A stretch of 64,000 bases of DNA from Thermosynechococcaceae cyanobacterium MS004 (GCA_022402525.1 JAKRSB010000139.1:39457-103456), one strand, 5' to 3'. Counted from the stretch's first letter, positions 1 to 9,932 are shown. Translations and numbers: made by a program. The notes: generated from the sequence alone by a model not told the origin.

Positions 1-56
1 GAAAGCAGACGAGCCAATCGCCCCGATCGCCCCAGCCACCCCACACCCAACGGCAC

Positions 57-1319
57 TCAATCGCCCCCTTCTGCTTGCCATGCGATCGCCCGACTCGGTT
101 TCGGGTCTGGTAACTTCCGCGTCACCATCGCTGCCGCCAACACCAGCGCCGCAGAAACCCATAGACAGCCCACCAGCCCATAAAACTGGTAAATCAACCC
201 CGATAACACCGTTCCCGCCAAGCGTCCGCCGGAATTTGCCATGTAGTAAAAGCCCACATTCAGCGCCACCTTGTCATCATCGGTAAAGGCCAGCACCTGG
301 TAGGAATGCACCGCAGAATTAAACGCAAACACCACGCCAAATAGCAACAGGCCCCCCACGATCACAGCATTCGCTGGGACGTTGAGCTGAAGGGCAAGGG
401 CGATCGCTGCTGGCACCGCCACCAATGAAAACGTCCAAAACTGCACCGTCTTAGCCTGGGGTGGGCGACCCGACCCAAACTGTCGAATGAGCGTCGGCGC
501 TAAAGACTGAATCATGCCGTAGCCAATCACCCAGCAGGCTAAAAATCCACCCACCTGAGAGAACGACCAGCCCAACACACTCCGCAAAAAGACCGGTAGC
601 CCCACCACAAACCAGACATCCCGTGAGCCAAACAAAAAGAACCGCGCTGCTGAAAGGATATTGATCTCTTTACTTTTAGAAAAGAGCTGAGAAAACTTAA
701 CCTTCGCCTTAATTTTGCCCATCCCCTTCGGCAAAAATAAGCCCGTAAACAGCAGCAAAAATAAGCAGCCCGCCATAATCCATAGGGAATGGACAAAGCC
801 AAACGCTCCCAACAGCGCACTCCCCACAAAAAAGCCAACCCCTTTGAGGGCATTTTTAGAGCCCGTTAAAATTGCCACCCACTTAAAGAGTGCAGACTGG
901 GCATCCTGCGGCACCACCAGCCGGATGGCGCTCTTGGTGCTCATTTTGGTTAAGTCTTTGGCAACCCCAGAAAACGCCTGCGCCATCATCACGTACAGCA
1001 CCGCAATCCACTGCGCCCAGGCCGGATTCAAGAATGACAGCAGCACCAACGACAAAATCTGTAGCCCTAACCCAGCATAGAGCGTCACCTTAAGGCCAAG
1101 CTGAGAGCCAATCCAGCCGCCCAAGAAGTTCGTAACCACCCCAAACACTTCATAGAACAAAAACAATGAGGCAATTTGAATGGGCGTATAGCCGATGTTA
1201 TTGAAGTAAAGCAGCACCAGCAGCCTGAGCGCACCATCAGTGATCGTAAAGCCCCAGTAAGTCAGCGTCACCAGAATATAGTTTCTGAAATTGGCGCGCG
1301 AAGCAGTAGAAACTGTCAT
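57..1319 (-). CDS. arsJ: ArsJ organoarsenical efflux MFS permease
   Basis: Twelve-helix major-facilitator protein of 420 residues with no signal peptide. The N-terminal part (FRNYILVTLTYWGFTITDG, residues about 11-29) and the overall sequence match the ArsJ family. ArsJ exports 1-arseno-3-phosphoglycerate, the unstable product formed when GAPDH uses arsenate instead of phosphate, and so expels arsenate from the cytoplasm. The gene lies 45 bases downstream of a GAPDH gene on the same strand, which is the diagnostic ArsJ arrangement. The start is an ATG at 1319. The stop is close to the window edge and bases 1-56 show no further gene. Family assignment is by recognition plus context; the neighbour makes an unrelated MFS carrier unlikely. 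Confidence 0.88.
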   Translation of the reverse strand: MTVSTASRANFRNYILVTLTYWGFTITDGALRLLVLLYFNNIGYTPIQIASLFLFYEVFGVVTNFLGGWIGSQLGLKVTLYAGLGLQILSLVLLSFLNPAWAQWIAVLYVMMAQAFSGVAKDLTKMSTKSAIRLVVPQDAQSALFKWVAILTGSKNALKGVGFFVGSALLGAFGFVHSLWIMAGCLFLLLFTGLFLPKGMGKIKAKVKFSQLFSKSKEINILSAARFFLFGSRDVWFVVGLPVFLRSVLGWSFSQVGGFLACWVIGYGMIQSLAPTLIRQFGSGRPPQAKTVQFWTFSLVAVPAAIALALQLNVPANAVIVGGLLLFGVVFAFNSAVHSYQVLAFTDDDKVALNVGFYYMANSGGRLAGTVLSGLIYQFYGLVGCLWVSAALVLAAAMVTRKLPDPKPSRAIAWQAEGGD

Positions 1320-1364
1320 AGAAGCTTCCTTCCCTGATGCGTCAGGGTCAATTCAGGTTGGGGA

Positions 1365-2381
1365 TCAATTCAGGCTGAGGGCAACCTTTCTGGCCAGTTC
1401 CACCATGCGGTTGGCGTAGCCCCACTCGTTGTCGTACCAGGCCAAAATCTTCACCTGGGTTTCGTCCACCACCATGGTTGAGAGGGCATCAATAATCGAC
1501 GATCGCGGGTCGTCTTTATAGTCAATGGACACCAGCGGACGTTCTTCATACCCCAAAATGCCTTTCAGGGAACCCTCCGCTGCTGCTTTTAACAAGCCAT
1601 TCACTGCCTCTACGGTGGTAGGCTGCGCCACTTCAAACACACAGTCCGTCAGGGATGCATTGAGTAACGGTACTCTGACCGCTAAGCCATTCAGCTTGCC
1701 CTTGAGTTCGGGATAGATGAGTGCGATCGCCGTTGCAGAGCCAGTTGTAGTGGGAATCAGCGACAGGGCTGTGGCACGGGCACGGCGCAGGTCTTTGTGG
1801 GGCGCATCCACAATGGTTTGGGTGTTGGTGTTGTCATGGATCGTTGTAATCACCCCGTGCTTAATCCCCAAGCCTTCCTGAATCACCTTCACCACAGGCG
1901 CTAGACAGTTGGTGGTACAGGACGCTGCGGTTAGAATGCGGTGCTGAGCAGGGTTATAGAGATGGTCATTAACGCCCATCACGATGTTGAGGGCTTCTGC
2001 TGCTTTCACAGGAGCCGCCACAATCACCTTCTGGACACCTCGATCAAAGTAGGCGTTAAGGGTTTCTGGCGTTCTAAACTTACCGGAGCATTCCAGCACC
2101 ACATCAACGCCAACGGCATCCCAGGCCACCTCTCCCGGCTGGGCAGCGTCGCTGAAGCTTAAGGTCGTTTTTTCGTCAATGGTGACCGTATGGTTGGCTC
2201 CACTCACCTCCGGTGCCCAGCGCCCATGCACCGAGTCAAACTTGAGCAGGTGAGCGGCGGTTTCAGCCCCCCCCTTAACTTCATTAATATGGACGAACTC
2301 AAGCTCTGGCCAGCCCCAAGCTGCCCGCAGCGCCAGCCGTCCAATGCGGCCAAACCCGTTTATCCCGACTCGAATACCCAT
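1365..2381 (-). CDS. gap: ArsJ-associated glyceraldehyde-3-phosphate dehydrogenase
   Basis: GAPDH of 338 residues. The NAD-binding start [10 protein letters not shown] and the catalytic cysteine motif [11 protein letters not shown] are intact. In this partnership the enzyme acts with arsenate to make 1-arseno-3-phosphoglycerate, which the downstream ArsJ exports. I chose ATG at 2381, preceded by a GAGAGAG purine stretch, over the in-frame TTG at 2399. With arsJ 45 bases downstream it forms a two-gene arsenate-resistance operon. The promoter side (2382-2818) is shared with a divergent gene and contains two matching inverted repeats. A housekeeping glycolytic or Calvin-cycle GAPDH is the alternative, but the coupling to arsJ argues for the dedicated paralogue. 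Confidence 0.88.
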   Translation of the reverse strand: MGIRVGINGFGRIGRLALRAAWGWPELEFVHINEVKGGAETAAHLLKFDSVHGRWAPEVSGANHTVTIDEKTTLSFSDAAQPGEVAWDAVGVDVVLECSGKFRTPETLNAYFDRGVQKVIVAAPVKAAEALNIVMGVNDHLYNPAQHRILTAASCTTNCLAPVVKVIQEGLGIKHGVITTIHDNTNTQTIVDAPHKDLRRARATALSLIPTTTGSATAIALIYPELKGKLNGLAVRVPLLNASLTDCVFEVAQPTTVEAVNGLLKAAAEGSLKGILGYEERPLVSIDYKDDPRSSIIDALSTMVVDETQVKILAWYDNEWGYANRMVELARKVALSLN

Positions 2382-2598
2382 GCTTGCTCTCTCAATCAAT
2401 CTGATTTTTCAAAACCCCTGAAACCTGGTCGTGGAGTTCTGGGCTAGACCACACCTGCCCCTCCGACCACAGACTCAACCGCTAGGAGGCGACTGTAGGA
2501 GCGATCGCGCAAAGAGCCATACAGAAACAAAACTTGAGGCGGATGGTCAAAGCTGCCCATAGGAAAGAATCGATACGTTCAACACATTGACACTCATA

Positions 2599-2652
2599 TA
2601 TATTGAGAGTCATCAATATACTGAAGCTTATATCGAACGCTGTCAATATAAG
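2599..2652. promoter_or_regulatory. Two phased inverted repeats, candidate operator of the arsenate operon
   Basis: The first repeat is TATATTGA-N6-TCAATATA (2599-2620, perfect). The second is CTTATATCGA-N6-TCAATATAAG (2627-2652, one mismatch). Half-sites and six-base spacer are the same, and the two centres lie exactly 30 bases apart, about three helical turns, so two dimers could sit on the same DNA face. They lie between the GAPDH gene (starts 2381, minus) and the plus-strand gene at 2819. ArsR/SmtB repressors use AT-rich inverted repeats of this general kind, but no arsR gene is in the window, so the cognate protein is an inference. Confidence 0.6.
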
Positions 2653-2708
2653 GGTATTGCGCAACACATTGCCCCATTGACCCAAGCCTGCTGGCCATCG
2701 TGCTTTAT

Positions 2709-2776
2709 GCTGCCGGGCATAGTGAGCTGCCGAGCATAGTGAGCTGCCGAGCATGGTGAGCTGCCGAACATAAGAT
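2709..2776. repeat. 17-bp tandem repeat, four units
   Basis: Four head-to-tail 17-base units of the type GCTGCCGAGCATAGTGA start at 2709, 2726, 2743 and 2760; the last is diverged. They lie in the spacer upstream of the gene at 2819, just outside the inverted repeats. No coding frame is evident. Two other intergenic spacers in the window also carry 17-base units of unrelated sequence. Confidence 0.8.
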
Positions 2777-2818
2777 TATGGAGATGCACTAGACTAGAAT
2801 GTATGTGCCTAGGGCTTT

Positions 2819-4765
2819 ATGGCAGATTTCACCCCTTCTCCTGTGCTGCACTCCGCGCTCCAAAATTCGAGTGAGCCCTTGAATGGAGCAATGAGTGGGC
2901 CAATGAATGGGCCGGCCATTCTAGCCTGTCCCCTTCCCCTGTCCCTTGTGCCGCCCGAAGAACTTTTGCCGGAGTTGGGGCATGAGCTAAAGACCCCCTT
3001 GGCTGGCATCATGGGTTTATCTCAGGTCATGCAGCGTCAGGCTGGGCTGGGCGATCGCAGCGTGCAGTATGCGGGGCTCATTCACCAAAAGAGTCAACAA
3101 TTGTTGATTGCCATCAACGACTTACTTGACCTGACTCAACTTTGTACCCACCAGTTTGTTTTGCAGCTCCAGTCCGTTGAGTTTTACTCCGCCTTTAAAA
3201 CTGCCCTCCAGGTCGCCCAGCGAATTTCCGGACAGACTATTGCCATTAATATCAATTCAGGCAGCATCGATTCAGGCAAGAACGACCAGGCATCAGACGC
3301 ATCAGCGCAAATCCCATCCCCATCCCAATCGCCCACAGGCACTGCGGACAGTTGGCTGCCACCGCATCTTGAGCATTGGGTTGTCGCCGATCAGTCCAGG
3401 GTAGAGCAGCTATTCATTCATCTGCTGGGCTATCTGTTTCTTCAAAGCTCGCCTCAAAGTTCTTCCCAAAGTTCTCTAGGGCGTACCCTAACCGTTGATA
3501 TTTCACCGTGGGGTCACTGGAGCTGCTTCAAAATCAAGATGACGCCTCTCGCGCTTTCAGATCACGAGCTGATTTCTCTGGGCTGGTCTGGGCAGCCCTT
3601 GGGAGCCGATGCCTCGGCGGTTCCGTACCGTAGTAGCGCCGTACTCAAGTTTTTGCTGGCGCGACGGCTGGCTCACCTCCAGGGAGCAGAACTGACCTGG
3701 CGCTCGGATAAACCCGCCGGACAAACGACTCACGCAACAGAAGTCGCCGTTTGGTTTCCCCGTGATTTGACCCACACCACACCCCTCTCGCGATCGTCGG
3801 TTAAGGCACCGCTCTGGCTGGCGATCGCCCAGTGCTCCGAGGTGTTTCAGGAACTGTTCCAGGTGCTTCAGGGCCACGACGCTCAATTACTCATGGCGCG
3901 ATCGCTCCCCGAAGCGCAGGAAAAAATTCAGTTTTTGTCGCCCACCGTCATTCTGATTCATAGCGAATTTGCCGAGGCCTATGGCCTGAACGTCATCCAG
4001 AATTGGCTCATGCAGCAGCGCTTCATCACATCAAATACTGCCGCATCGAATCCTGCCGCATCGAATCCTGCCCCATTGCACCCTATGGCACCTATTCTCG
4101 AAAAACAGCCCATGCTCCTATGGGTTGGAGCCGTCCCCTTCTCTGGTCAGTTGACTGGGCCAGACCCTATTCCTTCTTGGCCAATGCCTTTGTCCCTCGA
4201 TACCTGTCCTGCTCTCGTCAATCCTCAGCAATCGGGTCAGCCATCGCCGCCAGCAGATCCTCGCGTAGAGGTTCGCGCAGAGATTTGCTCAGAGGTCGCC
4301 TATGCTGCCCCCTCTGCTCGGAGTCAGTCCCCAGCGTCCCATCGTCCGCTGACGCTGCTGCAGCTCGATAGCGCTGCGATCGCCGATACGCCCAGCCCCA
4401 GAACCCTAGACCTCATTACCCAGCTCGTGCAGCGCTACGGATGCTCTATGTTAGCGATCGACGATGCCCATCAAGCCGAATTGCTCATCCGCATCTGGCA
4501 GCCCGACGCGATTCTTTGTCCCGGTACGCTTCCAGAATGGGCAATGCAGGTTTCAAAATCTTCTCTACTCACGACCCTACCTATTTTTCTGCTTCAGGAA
4601 ACCGTAAACCTTCCCCCGTCCACACTGCTGCACTACATTCCCTACGCCCCTCCCCAGCCTCTACCAGAGAGCGCCTTTGCCGCTGTAAGCCTATCCCCAG
4701 ACTTGGTCGATCATTTTTATCAACAGCTCCTGAGTGCGACTTCACGCTTATCTCAGCTACCGTAA
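2819..4765 (+). CDS. Histidine-kinase-like protein with degenerate catalytic domain
   Basis: Soluble 648-residue protein. Residues about 50-110 form a dimerisation/phosphoacceptor helix pair with HELKTPLAGIMGLSQV, the putative phosphohistidine being H55. The region where the ATPase domain should follow (about 185-310) keeps the expected size but lacks clear N, G1 (DxGxG) and G2 boxes. A later stretch (about 325-400, and again near 525-600) resembles receiver-like or pseudo-receiver folds without an aspartate motif. The family is common in cyanobacteria as orphan sensor proteins. It may act as a phosphotransfer or scaffolding protein rather than an active kinase. Small in-frame repeats (AASNP) occur near residue 405. 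No transmembrane segment or signal peptide is seen. Confidence 0.6.
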   Translation: MADFTPSPVLHSALQNSSEPLNGAMSGPMNGPAILACPLPLSLVPPEELLPELGHELKTPLAGIMGLSQVMQRQAGLGDRSVQYAGLIHQKSQQLLIAINDLLDLTQLCTHQFVLQLQSVEFYSAFKTALQVAQRISGQTIAININSGSIDSGKNDQASDASAQIPSPSQSPTGTADSWLPPHLEHWVVADQSRVEQLFIHLLGYLFLQSSPQSSSQSSLGRTLTVDISPWGHWSCFKIKMTPLALSDHELISLGWSGQPLGADASAVPYRSSAVLKFLLARRLAHLQGAELTWRSDKPAGQTTHATEVAVWFPRDLTHTTPLSRSSVKAPLWLAIAQCSEVFQELFQVLQGHDAQLLMARSLPEAQEKIQFLSPTVILIHSEFAEAYGLNVIQNWLMQQRFITSNTAASNPAASNPAPLHPMAPILEKQPMLLWVGAVPFSGQLTGPDPIPSWPMPLSLDTCPALVNPQQSGQPSPPADPRVEVRAEICSEVAYAAPSARSQSPASHRPLTLLQLDSAAIADTPSPRTLDLITQLVQRYGCSMLAIDDAHQAELLIRIWQPDAILCPGTLPEWAMQVSKSSLLTTLPIFLLQETVNLPPSTLLHYIPYAPPQPLPESAFAAVSLSPDLVDHFYQQLLSATSRLSQLP

Positions 4766-4997
4766 GTCTTGAGGTCACGCGATCTTGCGCTTCCACACGC
4801 TACCCCAATCTGCTCCCCGACCTGTTCCCCAATCTGCTCTCCAATGGGCACCCTAAGCTCCCCGATCTGCACCCTAACCTTGCTCCTCATTACGGTTGGT
4901 TCGGTAAATACGCCTTAAGATTTCTGCCCCAGAGCGCCACTATAGGAAGGAGAGTGCAGGCGAAAAGCCGAATAAAGAAGGAGCAAGATAACGTCCT

Positions 4998-6902
4998 ATG
5001 GCTAAAGTTGTTGGAATTGACTTAGGTACGACAAATTCTTGCGTTGCGGTTATGGAAGGCGGTAAGCCGACGGTGATTGCCAATGCAGAAGGATTCCGTA
5101 CTACCCCCTCCGTGGTGGCCTACGCGAAGAATGGCGATCGCCTTGTCGGCCAAATCGCTAAGCGCCAGTCGGTCATGAACCCCGAAAACACCTTCTACTC
5201 CGTAAAGCGGTTTATTGGCCGCAAGGTGGATGAAGTCGGCACTGAGATGACCGAAGTGTCCTATAAAGTGTTGACCGTCAACGGCAACGTCAAAATTGAC
5301 TGTCCCGCCGCAAGCAAGCAGTTTTCTCCTGAAGAAATTTCAGCACAGGTGCTGCGCAAGCTGGTGGATGATGCCAGCAAGTACCTGGGCGAAAAAGTAA
5401 CCCAGGCCGTCATCACCGTTCCCGCTTACTTCAACGATTCCCAGCGTCAGGCCACTAAAGATGCCGGTAAAATTGCTGGGGTTGAAGTGCTACGTATCAT
5501 CAACGAGCCTACCGCAGCTTCCTTGGCCTACGGCCTAGATCGCAAGAGCAATGAAACCATCTTGGTCTTTGACTTGGGCGGTGGAACCTTCGACGTTTCC
5601 ATTCTAGAAGTGGGCGATGGCGTGTTTGAAGTGCTAGCCACCTCTGGGGATACCCACCTGGGCGGCGATGACTTCGACAAAAAAATTGTGGATTTCTTGG
5701 CCTCTGAATTTCAAAAAATAGAAGGCATTGACCTCCGCAAGGATCGTCAAGCCCTCCAGCGTCTCACAGAAGCCGCTGAAAAAGCCAAGATTGAGCTGTC
5801 CAGCGTGACTCAGGCCGAAATTAACCTGCCGTTTATTACCGCAACCCAGGATGGCCCCAAGCACCTGGATACGACTCTCACCAGAGCCAAATTTGAAGAG
5901 ATTTGCGCCGACCTCATCGACCGCTGCCGGATTCCCGTTGAGAACGCTGTCCGCGATGCCAAGATTGACAAAAGCGCCTTAGACGAGATTGTGCTCGTGG
6001 GTGGCTCAACCCGGATCCCAGCGGTACAAGAGATTGTGCGTAAGGTGCTAGGGAAAGAGCCCAACCAAACCGTTAACCCAGACGAAGTGGTGGCCGTAGG
6101 CGCTGCAATTCAGGCGGGTGTGCTGGCTGGAGAAGTGAAGGATATTCTGCTGCTTGACGTCACACCGCTTTCCTTTGGTGTAGAAACCTTGGGCGGCGTG
6201 ATGACCAAGCTCATCCCCCGCAACACGACCATTCCCACCAAGAAGTCGGAAGTCTTCTCAACTGCTGTGGATGGTCAAACCAACGTAGAAATCCATGTGC
6301 TTCAGGGTGAGCGTGAGCTATCCACGGATAACAAGAGTTTGGGAACCTTCCGCCTAGACGGCATTCCTCCCGCACCGCGTGGTGTGCCCCAAATTGAGGT
6401 TACCTTTGACATTGACGCCAACGGCATCTTGAACGTGACGGCAAAAGACAAGGGGACGGGCAAGGAGCAGTCTATCAGTATCACGGGCGCTTCCACCCTG
6501 TCTGATTCAGAAGTAGAGCGCATGGTGAAAGACGCTGAGTCTAATGCAGACGCTGATCGGGAGCGCCGCGAAAAGATCGAGGTCAAAAACCAGGCCGATA
6601 CGCTGGTCTATCAGGCGAAGAAGCAAATCGAGGAGTTTGGCGATAAGGTGTCTGCTGCCGATAAGGAAAAGGCAGAAAACCAAGTCAAGGCGCTTGAAGA
6701 TGCGATCGCCAGTGAAAACACCGAGCAAATCAAAACGCTGACAGCCGAGCTTCAGCAAACGCTCTACTCTATTGGCACCAGCGTATATCAGCAGGCAGAA
6801 GCTAGCGCTCCTTCTCCAGATGGAGACGGTGGCTCCGATGCTTCGGATAGCGCCTCTGCAAATGATGACGTGATTGATGCCGAGTTCTCCGAAACGAAGT
6901 AG
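4998..6902 (+). CDS. dnaK: Chaperone DnaK (Hsp70)
   Basis: Full-length Hsp70 of 634 residues. It opens with the nucleotide-binding signature [13 protein letters not shown] and contains [12 protein letters not shown] and [10 protein letters not shown], followed by the substrate-binding domain and an acidic C-terminal tail ending near [10 protein letters not shown], like the typical EEVD-type tails. It folds and protects proteins using ATP together with DnaJ and GrpE, neither of which is adjacent here. A purine-rich ribosome site (AAGGAGC) precedes the ATG. Bases 4766-4997 upstream hold short direct repeats of a CTGCTCCCC type and presumably the promoter. Two strong terminators follow the stop. 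Confidence 0.97.
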   Translation: MAKVVGIDLGTTNSCVAVMEGGKPTVIANAEGFRTTPSVVAYAKNGDRLVGQIAKRQSVMNPENTFYSVKRFIGRKVDEVGTEMTEVSYKVLTVNGNVKIDCPAASKQFSPEEISAQVLRKLVDDASKYLGEKVTQAVITVPAYFNDSQRQATKDAGKIAGVEVLRIINEPTAASLAYGLDRKSNETILVFDLGGGTFDVSILEVGDGVFEVLATSGDTHLGGDDFDKKIVDFLASEFQKIEGIDLRKDRQALQRLTEAAEKAKIELSSVTQAEINLPFITATQDGPKHLDTTLTRAKFEEICADLIDRCRIPVENAVRDAKIDKSALDEIVLVGGSTRIPAVQEIVRKVLGKEPNQTVNPDEVVAVGAAIQAGVLAGEVKDILLLDVTPLSFGVETLGGVMTKLIPRNTTIPTKKSEVFSTAVDGQTNVEIHVLQGERELSTDNKSLGTFRLDGIPPAPRGVPQIEVTFDIDANGILNVTAKDKGTGKEQSISITGASTLSDSEVERMVKDAESNADADRERREKIEVKNQADTLVYQAKKQIEEFGDKVSAADKEKAENQVKALEDAIASENTEQIKTLTAELQQTLYSIGTSVYQQAEASAPSPDGDGGSDASDSASANDDVIDAEFSETK

Positions 6903-6995
6903 GCTCCAGACTCTTTGGCGGGTGGTTTCGTTCGGAACCTAACTGAACGCTAGCCTCCCCTCGCTTTAGCCGCTGGGTCGTTAACTGCTCCAAAC

Positions 6996-7034
6996 CTCCT
7001 CCTTGACGCACTCTTTTTCAAGGAGGAGATTTTT
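6996..7034 (+). terminator. Intrinsic terminator of dnaK
   Basis: Perfect 11-base stem, CTCCTCCTTGA (6996-7006) pairing with TCAAGGAGGAG (7018-7028), closed by an 11-base loop and followed by ATTTTT. It lies about 95 bases after the dnaK stop. Confidence 0.85.
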
Positions 7035-7100
7035 GTCTAGGTGCGCGCCAATCATTGCTTTTCCTGCACTTCAGCCCAATCCTAGACCCAACAGCCAAAA

Positions 7101-7130
7101 AGCAGAGCTTAGCTAAGCTCTGCTTTTTTT
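7101..7130. terminator. Bidirectional terminator between dnaK and the minus-strand gene
   Basis: Perfect 12-base self-complementary arms, AGCAGAGCTTAG and CTAAGCTCTGCT, with a seven-T run on the plus strand and four A bases on the other side. It can end transcription from dnaK and also from the convergent gene at 7215-7439. Confidence 0.85.
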
Positions 7131-7214
7131 GAATGGAGAGTTTTGAATTGAGAATTGAAAACTTTTATGGAGTTTGGTGAGGTCTGACGGCAACGAACTC
7201 AGCTCAATAGGCGG

Positions 7215-7439
7215 CTACGGTTTCTCGTCAGTATCAATTTTAGGAACATAGTTGGGCCGTTCCTTGCCTTCCCAGCCAGCGGGACGTTTTGAGTTATAAA
7301 AGGCCACTGACCCCAGGGAGACAGCGGCAACAAAGCCTAGCGCCAATACAGCATAGAATGCATAGGGCGTATGGGAACCCGTTCCCATCAAGGTTGTCAG
7401 GTCAATTGCAAACAGCATAGGATTTAGTGCCCAGTTCAT
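7215..7439 (-). CDS. Small single-helix membrane protein, probably Psb35-type
   Basis: Short protein with one transmembrane helix (YAFYAVLALGFVAAVSLGSVAFY) followed by the conserved motif YNSKRPAGWEGKERPNYVPKI. I recall this tail from the small cyanobacterial photosystem II assembly factor Psb35, which stabilises the CP47 module with high-light-inducible proteins in the thylakoid; the identification is from memory and moderate. The open frame extends to 7529, but that leader contains a 15-base direct repeat (ATTTTAGTGGCTTTA) and is poorly protein-like. I chose ATG at 7439; ATG at 7418 is equally possible because neither has a clear ribosome site. It converges on dnaK across the terminators. 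Confidence 0.6.
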   Translation of the reverse strand: MNWALNPMLFAIDLTTLMGTGSHTPYAFYAVLALGFVAAVSLGSVAFYNSKRPAGWEGKERPNYVPKIDTDEKP

Positions 7440-7595
7440 TGCCAAGTTTGGGAAGATAATTTTAGTGGCTTTAATTTTAGTGGCTTTATCATGATGTTGC
7501 CCAGGCTTATTGCCAATGTCTATGGTCAACGCTTATCGCCAACGCCAGAAATCTACCTACTCTAGATTAACGTTTATGGAATTAACGTTTATGGA

Positions 7596-7814
7596 CTAGC
7601 CTTCTGTTAAGTCTCGAATCAACATGGTGCGATCGCCCAAGTATTCTGAAAGAATGTGAGACTCTTCTGGGGCAAGACACACCAGTCGCTGCAGCTCATG
7701 TAAGACCTGGCGGATGAGCTGTACATCGGAAAGCCCTGAAATCAGGTTGGGCTGGATGTTCTCAACCACCGTCCAAAGAAGGCGAAGCATGGAAGGAGAA
7801 GGTGCTCGAAGCAT
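7596..7814 (-). CDS. Conserved hypothetical protein, 72 residues
   Basis: Small soluble protein, mostly helical, with no transmembrane segment. Sequence such as LLWTVVENIQPNLISGLSD and a C-terminal GDRTMLIRDLTEG looks like a short conserved cyanobacterial protein of unknown role. An internal ATG at residue 9 (7790) is a plausible alternative start; neither start has an obvious ribosome site. It sits between the Psb35-like gene and a 494-base spacer, same strand as the former, separated from it by about 155 bases. No function is proposed. Confidence 0.6.
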   Translation of the reverse strand: MLRAPSPSMLRLLWTVVENIQPNLISGLSDVQLIRQVLHELQRLVCLAPEESHILSEYLGDRTMLIRDLTEG

Positions 7815-8308
7815 GAATAACTCGCTTGTTTGAAAAACTTAATCTTTTCTTCATAAGTTGATTGTTTTGATTGTAGCCCTCAATTCGGGTTTTGCTGACG
7901 CTCAGCCCCCAGAAGTTCTTAAAAATACACGCGGCTGAATCCTGTCCGGGGAATCTTCTGTAAATCTGGAGGTGGGCTGAACTGGATCAGATCTCCTCCA
8001 CGTCTATTTTCCCTGCTCCCAGGCCCTTGGCCTGTCTAGGTGAAGGGGTTGAAGGGAACCATGAATGCAGAATCGAGTATCAAGATCGGGAAGAAGGTCC
8101 AAGACCTTGCCAGAAGTCTAGTCGCATAAGATTCAGATGGTCAGCGTCAAGCTCTTTAGCGTCAAGCTCTAGAGAGGCTGGGGATAGAAACTCAGCAGCA
8201 GCGGAAAGGGTCTGGTGGAAAGGGGCTGGCTAAAAATACTGGCTGTTTGGTGCATTCGTTTTTACTCATCTATTGGCTTTCGTTGGGTATTTCAGGTTCA
8301 CACAATCT
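7815..8308. other. Non-coding spacer upstream of flippase
   Basis: This 494-base stretch holds no convincing gene; the short plus-strand open frames in it have no recognisable features. A short direct repeat (AGCGTCAAGCTCT) occurs twice near 8145-8175, and TGGAGG/CCTCCA arms near 7965-8000 could form a weak hairpin. Confidence 0.5.
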
Positions 8309-9655
8309 ATGACCTCTCTCAAAACACAGGCCATTCGAGGCATAATCTGGACAGTAATCGGGTATGGCTCAAGTCAGGGTCTGAGGCTGGTCAGTAATTT
8401 AATTCTCACCCGGCTCCTTTTCCCGGACTTATTTGGTCTCATGGCATTGGTGCAGACCTTTCTCATGGGGCTGCATCTTTTTTCGGATATTGGCATCAGA
8501 CCCAGCATCATTCAGAATCCGCGAGGGGATGATCCTGACTTCTTAAATACGGCCTGGACGGTCCAGGTGCTGCGCGGAATTGCGCTTTGGCTGTGCTGCT
8601 TGGTCGTTGCGGGGCCCGTCGCCACGTTTTACCAGAATCCACAGCTCGCCTGGCTGCTGCCAGTCATTGGGCTAACGACGATTTTCGATGGCTTTACCTC
8701 AACCGCGATCGCCTCTCTCAACCGCCATCTAGAGGTGGCAAAGCTAACTCGGTTTGAATTTGCAGTACAGCTCATCTCAACCTTTATCATGCTGATTTGG
8801 GCCTACTATAGCCACTCTATCTGGGCACTGGTCGGCAATAGCCTCGTGAGCGGCATCCTCAGAATGATTTGGAGTCATCACTTAGGACAGACACACCCTA
8901 ATCGGTTTGCCTGGGATGCCAGCGCCTGGAAAGAAATCAAAAAGTTTGGGCAATGGATTTTTCTATCTACCGCCATGACCTTCCTGGCTGGGCAGGTCGA
9001 TCGTCTGATTTTGGGTCGTCTCTTTTCACTGGATCTGCTGGGAATTTATGCCATTGCCTTCACCCTTTCAGACTTACCCCAAGCCGTCATCCAAGCCGTC
9101 AGCGGCAACGTAATCTTTCCGGCTATCTCCAAACAGGCTCACCTGCCGCGCCCAGAACTTCGCACAAAACTCTTAGCCCAGCGGCAGCCCCTCGTCTTTG
9201 GTACAGCCCTAGGGCTTTCATTGCTGATCTGCTTTGGCGATCTGCTCATTCATTTGCTTTACGATCATCGCTACGACCGAGCGGCCTGGATGCTTCCCAT
9301 TTTAGCCTTGGGGAACTGGCCTCGAATGCTGCCATTATCAACCTCCCCAGTGCTTTTTGCGGTGGGAAAGCCCATCTATGGCGCGGCAGGAAATTTTATC
9401 AAGTTTCTGTATATGGTAGTGCTATTGCCCTTGGCGTTTAAGACTATGGGCCCTTTTGGCGCAATTGTAGTGATTGCTTTTAATGACTTCCCGTATTATG
9501 TGATCAATAGTTACGGGCTTTGGCGGGAAGGCTTTTCGAGTCTGGGGCAGGATCTACAGGCAACAGCCGCGCTGCTTGGGATAGTGGCGCTGATCTTATT
9601 GGCACGCTATGAACTGGGGTTTGGCTACCCGCTAGTCGATCTCTATGGTGGATAG
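8309..9655 (+). CDS. Polysaccharide flippase (MOP superfamily, Wzx-like)
   Basis: Integral membrane protein of about 448 residues with 12 or more helices. It begins MTSLKTQAIRGIIWTVIGYG followed by a long hydrophobic core, typical of oligosaccharide flippases that move lipid-linked sugar repeats across the plasma membrane. I chose the ATG at 8309; the open frame begins at a TTG (8273) that adds residues unlike the family. It stands alone, not next to other polysaccharide genes; a second flippase is at 49658. Stop at 9655, then a 139-base spacer before rpmH. Confidence 0.85.
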   Translation: MTSLKTQAIRGIIWTVIGYGSSQGLRLVSNLILTRLLFPDLFGLMALVQTFLMGLHLFSDIGIRPSIIQNPRGDDPDFLNTAWTVQVLRGIALWLCCLVVAGPVATFYQNPQLAWLLPVIGLTTIFDGFTSTAIASLNRHLEVAKLTRFEFAVQLISTFIMLIWAYYSHSIWALVGNSLVSGILRMIWSHHLGQTHPNRFAWDASAWKEIKKFGQWIFLSTAMTFLAGQVDRLILGRLFSLDLLGIYAIAFTLSDLPQAVIQAVSGNVIFPAISKQAHLPRPELRTKLLAQRQPLVFGTALGLSLLICFGDLLIHLLYDHRYDRAAWMLPILALGNWPRMLPLSTSPVLFAVGKPIYGAAGNFIKFLYMVVLLPLAFKTMGPFGAIVVIAFNDFPYYVINSYGLWREGFSSLGQDLQATAALLGIVALILLARYELGFGYPLVDLYGG

Positions 9656-9794
9656 GGGAATGACGGGCAGGAGCTATTGATTTTGACTGGGTGAAGCCTA
9701 AAGACTACCGGATGCGGGTGGTATGATTGTAGACTAGTATACTGGGTCTTCCTGAACCAAATACTTTTACCCCACGCATTCTGCACACATCACC

Positions 9795-9932
9795 ATGACA
9801 CAACGTACCCTAGGCGGCACCAGCCGTAAACGGAAAAGAACCTCTGGCTTCAGAGCGCGGATGAGAACAGCAAACGGTCAGAACGTGATTAGAGCACGTC
9901 GCCGTAAAGGACGTCATCGCCTAGCTGTCTAG
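9795..9932 (+). CDS. rpmH: 50S ribosomal protein L34
   Basis: 45-residue, highly basic protein beginning [20 protein letters not shown] and ending [11 protein letters not shown], the invariant L34 pattern. It is followed 61 bases later by rnpA, the near-universal bacterial order rpmH-rnpA-yidC. A promoter-like ACTAGTATACT lies around 9733-9743. Confidence 0.96.
   Translation: MTQRTLGGTSRKRKRTSGFRARMRTANGQNVIRARRRKGRHRLAV

Noticed and set aside
2709..2776. CRISPR array
   Set aside because: The 17-base units are directly adjacent with no spacers, and no cas gene is in the window. The same applies to the other tandem repeats.
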